Assembly: GCA_903924465.1 (NCBI GenBank)
Contig: CAIYBN010000069.1
Coordinates: 1 to 34,552 of the forward strand
From: an uncultured Myxococcales bacterium
GTDB taxonomy: Bacteria; Myxococcota_A; UBA9042
DNA length: 34,552 nucleotides
Direction: 5' to 3'
Of this stretch, positions 33,501 through 34,552 are shown in pieces. The position numbers were made by a program, and so were the translations under genes. The notes beneath the pieces were generated by a model that saw only the letters and a program-made list of their open reading frames with translations, ran no database searches and was not told where the DNA came from. The first letter of the stretch is position 1. Every line of letters begins with the position of its first letter.

Positions 33501-34416
33501 TGCCTGCAATGCCGCCACCGGCGCCTGCGTGAACCTCGCCATGGCCGACACCACCGCATGCGACGACAGCGACGCCTGCACCACCGGCGAACAGTGCCAA
33601 AGCGGCGTCTGCGGCGGCGGTTCGGCGAAGAACTGCAAGGATACGAACGCGTGCACCATCGACGCCTGCGACAGCTGGTTGGGCTGCACGCACATCACGC
33701 AACCGGCGAGCGTCTGCAACGACAACAACGCATGCACGACCGACGCTTGCGACGCGGCCGCGGGCTGCACGCACACGCCCTTGGCCGCCAGCGTCTGCAA
33801 CGACAGCAACGTCTGCACCACCGACGCGTGCGATCCCGCGCTTGGGTGCACGCACACGCCGGGCGCGCTGGGCAGTTGCGACGATGGCAACGCGTGCACG
33901 AACGACGCGTGCGACGCGACGTTGGGCTGCACGCACACGAATACGTGCTGTACGCCGGTGACCGGGACGAATTGGGGGTTTGAAGGTAACACGCTGGCGC
34001 CTCTCATCGGCGGCACCGGATGGAACGCAACCTACTCTTACTATCATGCTGGCAACTACGGGGCGTATGTGAGCAGCCTCATTTCCCTTACCTCGAATCT
34101 CACGCTGCCCGCGCAGGCGATTCCGGTGAACGTCACGACGAAGCTGAACTTCTGGTACAATCAAGAATATGGCGCTAGTTATGCTCTGTCGTCCGGGTAT
34201 CGAACATTTTCGGTCGTCATCAACGGATCGACGATTTGGAGCGCGTCCGGCGTGAGCCCGTCGACTTGGTACAGCCAGACCATCGACTTGACGCCATACG
34301 CCGGAACGACGCCGACCATCGCCATCCGCATGTCGGTCACCTCCGGCTATGGGAGCAGCACCTACGGCATCGACATGGCCGTCGACGACATCCAGATCAA
34401 CACCACCTGTCCCTAG
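27580..34416 (+). CDS. giant modular surface lipoprotein with Cys-rich modules and three six-repeat NHL propellers
   Basis: The 2278-residue protein starts at ATG 27580 behind GGAGG (27571-27575) and has a lipobox TAA|C (Cys22). Residues 23-182 are an Asp/Ala-rich acidic stalk. Residues 183-767 are Cys-rich, made of modules of the CxxDxDC and CDGxxLxTC types. Three NHL blocks (about 772-1087, 1195-1523, 1633-1962), each of six repeats such as NAPTGVAVGADGVVYVADTG, alternate with Cys-rich linkers of the CDDGNxCTTDxC kind. A fourth Cys-rich segment (1965-2125) has four 27-residue tandem repeats. The last ~150 residues form an aromatic-rich beta-sandwich (WGFEGN, KLNFWYN) like MAM or choice-of-anchor modules. 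NHL propellers bind proteins or glycans. No catalytic motif is seen; a surface adhesin or receptor is inferred. Confidence 0.9.
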   Translation: MRQAQVGHGLLPFVLALLTAACGGPDTTVVQNLAADVGAAADADLNADAVETAGGQSDALHDVAVAPDGASDAPGADLQDADAPDAVDQDAEAGVDADDTVATDAVDAVDVPPSDDAFDAAAGSDVLDDTSELDVDVAAEPDGFTDVTESPDGDDAGELDAQADLGAAFDAEIALDVASAATCATDQDCPADAPFCDAAGKCAICVFDAQCGVAGAVCSDGLCAAPKPCTTNSNCTSKGMVCDTQLGVCRPCLASADCSGNQVCWHNQCVAALTPCQSSKECPGSSICSKGACVPCGTDTDCAPSAWCAVDLCVPDVCAPGNSQCTDNASAQICLSNGSGWKFGSCPAETVCTGGSCKPIICQPFGVGCDNNSAWACSGTGTSKISVPCAPGHICVDGGCPLKVCEPSSQSCAGVQVVVCNAQGTSQTLSVCPDNSGCVAGACAPWVCTPGLDSCVGGVVKPCTVSGQFGAPLADCTSLGQVCYGGKCLNPLCVVGEKMCKDANNAATCNADSVTWSAQPCGFGTACFLGVCAPIVCAANQSVCDGSILNTCDATGTFVAAAQDCTTTNTACITGACVPIVCKPGATQCDGAQLSTCNAQGTAWTTAACANTQICDAGACAAIICSQGDVKCSGNSIQTCSDLGTVFTTTTDCTATGQYCVQGACLAQVCNPAETKCTGLVFSTCAADGLSWTNKDCNDANVCTLDSCDAVKGCATVNNPCDDGNVCTTDGCAANACSHVNNSLACNDGNACTTGETCVSGACVLSNGALAVATIAGTGTAGWTDGAGSSAKLNNPAGLARAPDGSFVFVETAGQRVRSVAADGTITTLAGTGVAGSKDGAAILATFNAPTGVAVGADGVVYVADTGNHRIRKIANGQVTTFAGAGAGFVNGFGTAAQFTSPADIAITRGGVLYVADSGNNRIRRIAPSGKVTTAAGTNTAGYVDGAASAAQLNNPCALATAGDGTVYFYDCNNGRVRKLTTAGTVSTVAGAGIGYQDGAGSSALFGKPLAMTLFGTTLLLSDSTANRVRQIDAFGTVSTLAGASAAFQDGAPATARFSAPRGIVMDAFGVAWLADGGNQRIRQLSFTSVQCDDGNPCTTDSCSGGTCTFSKAQLATVCDDGSACTTGDACDAGGKCAGVASACDDGKQCTTDLCAPFDGICDSTNRTGSCDDGLLCTTADSCNGGVCANATSAVSSLAGSNTTGAIDDVGTSAQFGYATGVTTDVSGNLWIVDSTNHRIRKSTPDGSVSTVTGYDANYVDGDLLLARFNAPSRLAFNAAGTAFITDTGNNRIRKIVGSKVSNFAGSGTAGWLDGAATSAQFKSPLGIALDSAGLVYIADRGNFRVRSIASNGTVSTFAGTATQGSTDGAIASATFYDPRGLCIDASNGTMYVADGDGYTLRKIVGGQVTTLAGKANTFGLTDGQGANARFNRLIDCVVDANHDIWVTDGFNFRLRKVTVGGYVTTIAGATMPPVSAGDPGAQTIVNSTLTASVFMHPGGLAMPKAGLFYIADQGAIRKVMVAAPLCDDFQPCTTDSCDATTGLCTHVNLADTTVCTNSVPCTVSESCLVGVCQGGVPKNCDDSNVCTTDACTVATGVCTHASLSGTACTDGNVCTPNDICNAGTCDAGQVSLTTIAGPTGVVTNGFVDAKGTAARFFAASALAWDVTGTAWIADMSNNRIRTLFADGTVSTAAGTGIAGYLDGSALSAKFSSPADIVRDGAGGYLIADANNNRIRRLSGGIVSTVAGSGTAGYLDGVSSSAQFSLPGSVDVDSSGVTYVADGGNHRIRTIALDGTVGTLAGSGTSGGADGAASSASFANPSCVRVTASGALWVVDFSASTVRRVFQDSVVTLAGLYNTTGTADGTGSGARFDRPTGCAIDKSGNLLVADTFGFRIRKVTPAGVVTTLLGASATAGTGAAQTPLDGLGLAAKVAYPIGVSQGPDGNIWIADAIAIRKLVLPLPNCDDGNACTADACNAATGACVNLAMADTTACDDSDACTTGEQCQSGVCGGGSAKNCKDTNACTIDACDSWLGCTHITQPASVCNDNNACTTDACDAAAGCTHTPLAASVCNDSNVCTTDACDPALGCTHTPGALGSCDDGNACTNDACDATLGCTHTNTCCTPVTGTNWGFEGNTLAPLIGGTGWNATYSYYHAGNYGAYVSSLISLTSNLTLPAQAIPVNVTTKLNFWYNQEYGASYALSSGYRTFSVVINGSTIWSASGVSPSTWYSQTIDLTPYAGTTPTIAIRMSVTSGYGSSTYGIDMAVDDIQINTTCP
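27646..28125 (+). repeat. low-complexity Asp/Ala-rich coding region
   Basis: Residues 23-182 of the giant lipoprotein are mostly Asp, Ala and Val with no Cys, a flexible acidic spacer between the lipid anchor and the folded modules. Confidence 0.85.
29893..30840 (+). repeat. NHL propeller 1 (six repeats)
   Basis: Six repeats start near NNPAGL, NAPTGV, TSPADI, NNPCAL, GKPLAM and SAPRGI; most blades continue with an ADxGNxRIRxI-type end and a V-x-T-x-AG linker. Six is a common blade number for closed NHL propellers. Confidence 0.88.
31162..32148 (+). repeat. NHL propeller 2 (six repeats)
   Basis: Repeats start near GYATGV, NAPSRL, KSPLGI, YDPRGL, NRLIDC and MHPGGL. The sixth blade has a longer insertion before it (about 20 residues rich in Pro/Ala/Gly), as does the sixth blade of propeller 3. 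Confidence 0.87.
32476..33465 (+). repeat. NHL propeller 3 (six repeats)
   Basis: Repeats start near FAASAL, SSPADI, SLPGSV, ANPSCV, DRPTGC and AYPIGV. Repeat positions and the Cys in blades 4-5 parallel propeller 2, suggesting duplication of a propeller plus Cys-linker unit. Confidence 0.87.
33631..33950 (+). repeat. 81-base tandem repeats encoding 27-residue Cys modules
   Basis: Four consecutive copies follow the pattern C-x-D-x-N-x-C-T-x-D-A-C-D-x3-G-C-T-H, with 27-residue spacing in the first three; the fourth is shortened. The acidic residues next to Cys suggest Ca-binding, disulfide-bonded loops. Confidence 0.85.
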
Positions 34417-34442
34417 AGACGCGATCAATTCCCCCAACCACA

Positions 34443-34461
34443 GGGATCGACAAGCGATCCC
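34443..34461 (+). terminator. hairpin after the giant lipoprotein gene, possible terminator
   Basis: GGGATCG (34443-34449) pairs perfectly with CGATCCC (34455-34461) around ACAAG, 26 bases after the stop. There is no T-tract, so termination is uncertain. Confidence 0.4.
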
Positions 34462-34500
34462 GTCTGCGATCTACTGCACTGCCTGACAAGGCGGTTGCAG

Positions 34501-34552
34501 ATGGCGAGCACATGGAATCCCCCGGTTGACCTGTCCGAGCGCGAACTCCGCA
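34501..34552 (+). CDS. possible 5' end of another gene, cut by the window edge
   Basis: An ATG at 34501, with AAGGCGG shortly before it, opens a frame (MASTWNPPVDLSERELR) that runs to the window end. Only 17 codons are visible and no family is recognisable, so this is a tentative call. Confidence 0.3.
   Translation, partial: MASTWNPPVDLSERELR

Noticed and set aside
31156..34437. A 1093-codon minus-strand frame opposite the giant lipoprotein
   Set aside because: Its repetitive Arg/Ala/Val/Gly text mirrors the NHL and Cys repeats of the true gene.

Overview
The window is about 34.5 kb of high-GC DNA packed with genes for exported proteins. Sec and lipoprotein signal peptides, TPR proteins, choice-of-anchor-D/ASH lipoproteins, Asp/Ala-rich linkers after lipidated cysteines, NHL propellers and cysteine-rich 'CxDGNxCTTDxCD' modules together suggest a Myxococcota or related (former deltaproteobacterial) bacterium. 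This is an inference from protein style; no rRNA or other marker gene is present.

Region 1 (1-11105, all +) looks like an envelope and surface-motility type locus. It holds the 3' end of a vWA plus Cys-rich protein (resembling the gliding adhesin CglB), two paralogous outer-membrane beta-barrels (GltA/GltB or NfsA/NfsB type), and three large exported TPR proteins in the order expected for GltC/NfsC, GltD(AgmU)/NfsD and GltE(AglT)/NfsE. Two tandem small exported paralogs follow (possibly CglF-like). No AglRQS motor, GltG, GltI or GltJ is visible here, so the locus could serve gliding, spore-coat type polymer export, or an ancestral envelope role.

Region 2 (11175-20532, +) carries three large lipoproteins built from ASH/choice-of-anchor-D beta-sandwiches. 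One has a PKD-like module and an acidic C-terminal domain, and one has a C-terminal vWA domain with an intact MIDAS. They are followed, 6 bases after the last stop, by an arginine deiminase with all catalytic residues.

Region 3 (20505-22278, -) encodes a PlsC-type acyltransferase and a HEAT-repeat lipoprotein. Region 4 (22369-24621, +) is a single gene for an exported protein with three DsbA-like thioredoxin domains. It has a good sigma-70-like promoter and a strong intrinsic terminator, and its product may oxidise the many Cys-rich secreted proteins. Region 5 has a propeller-like lipoprotein (+) convergent with a minus-strand pair: an exported protein with internal duplication, then an EpmA-like EF-P lysine ligase.

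Region 6 (27523-34416, +) is a 2278-residue lipoprotein: Asp/Ala-rich stalk, long Cys-rich region, three six-repeat NHL propellers separated by Cys-rich linkers, and a C-terminal beta-sandwich domain whose DNA looks less GC-rich. A possible new gene starts at 34501. No tRNA, rRNA, IS element or CRISPR array was seen. Several promoter candidates share a TTGCnn / 16-18 bp / TAnnnT-like pattern.
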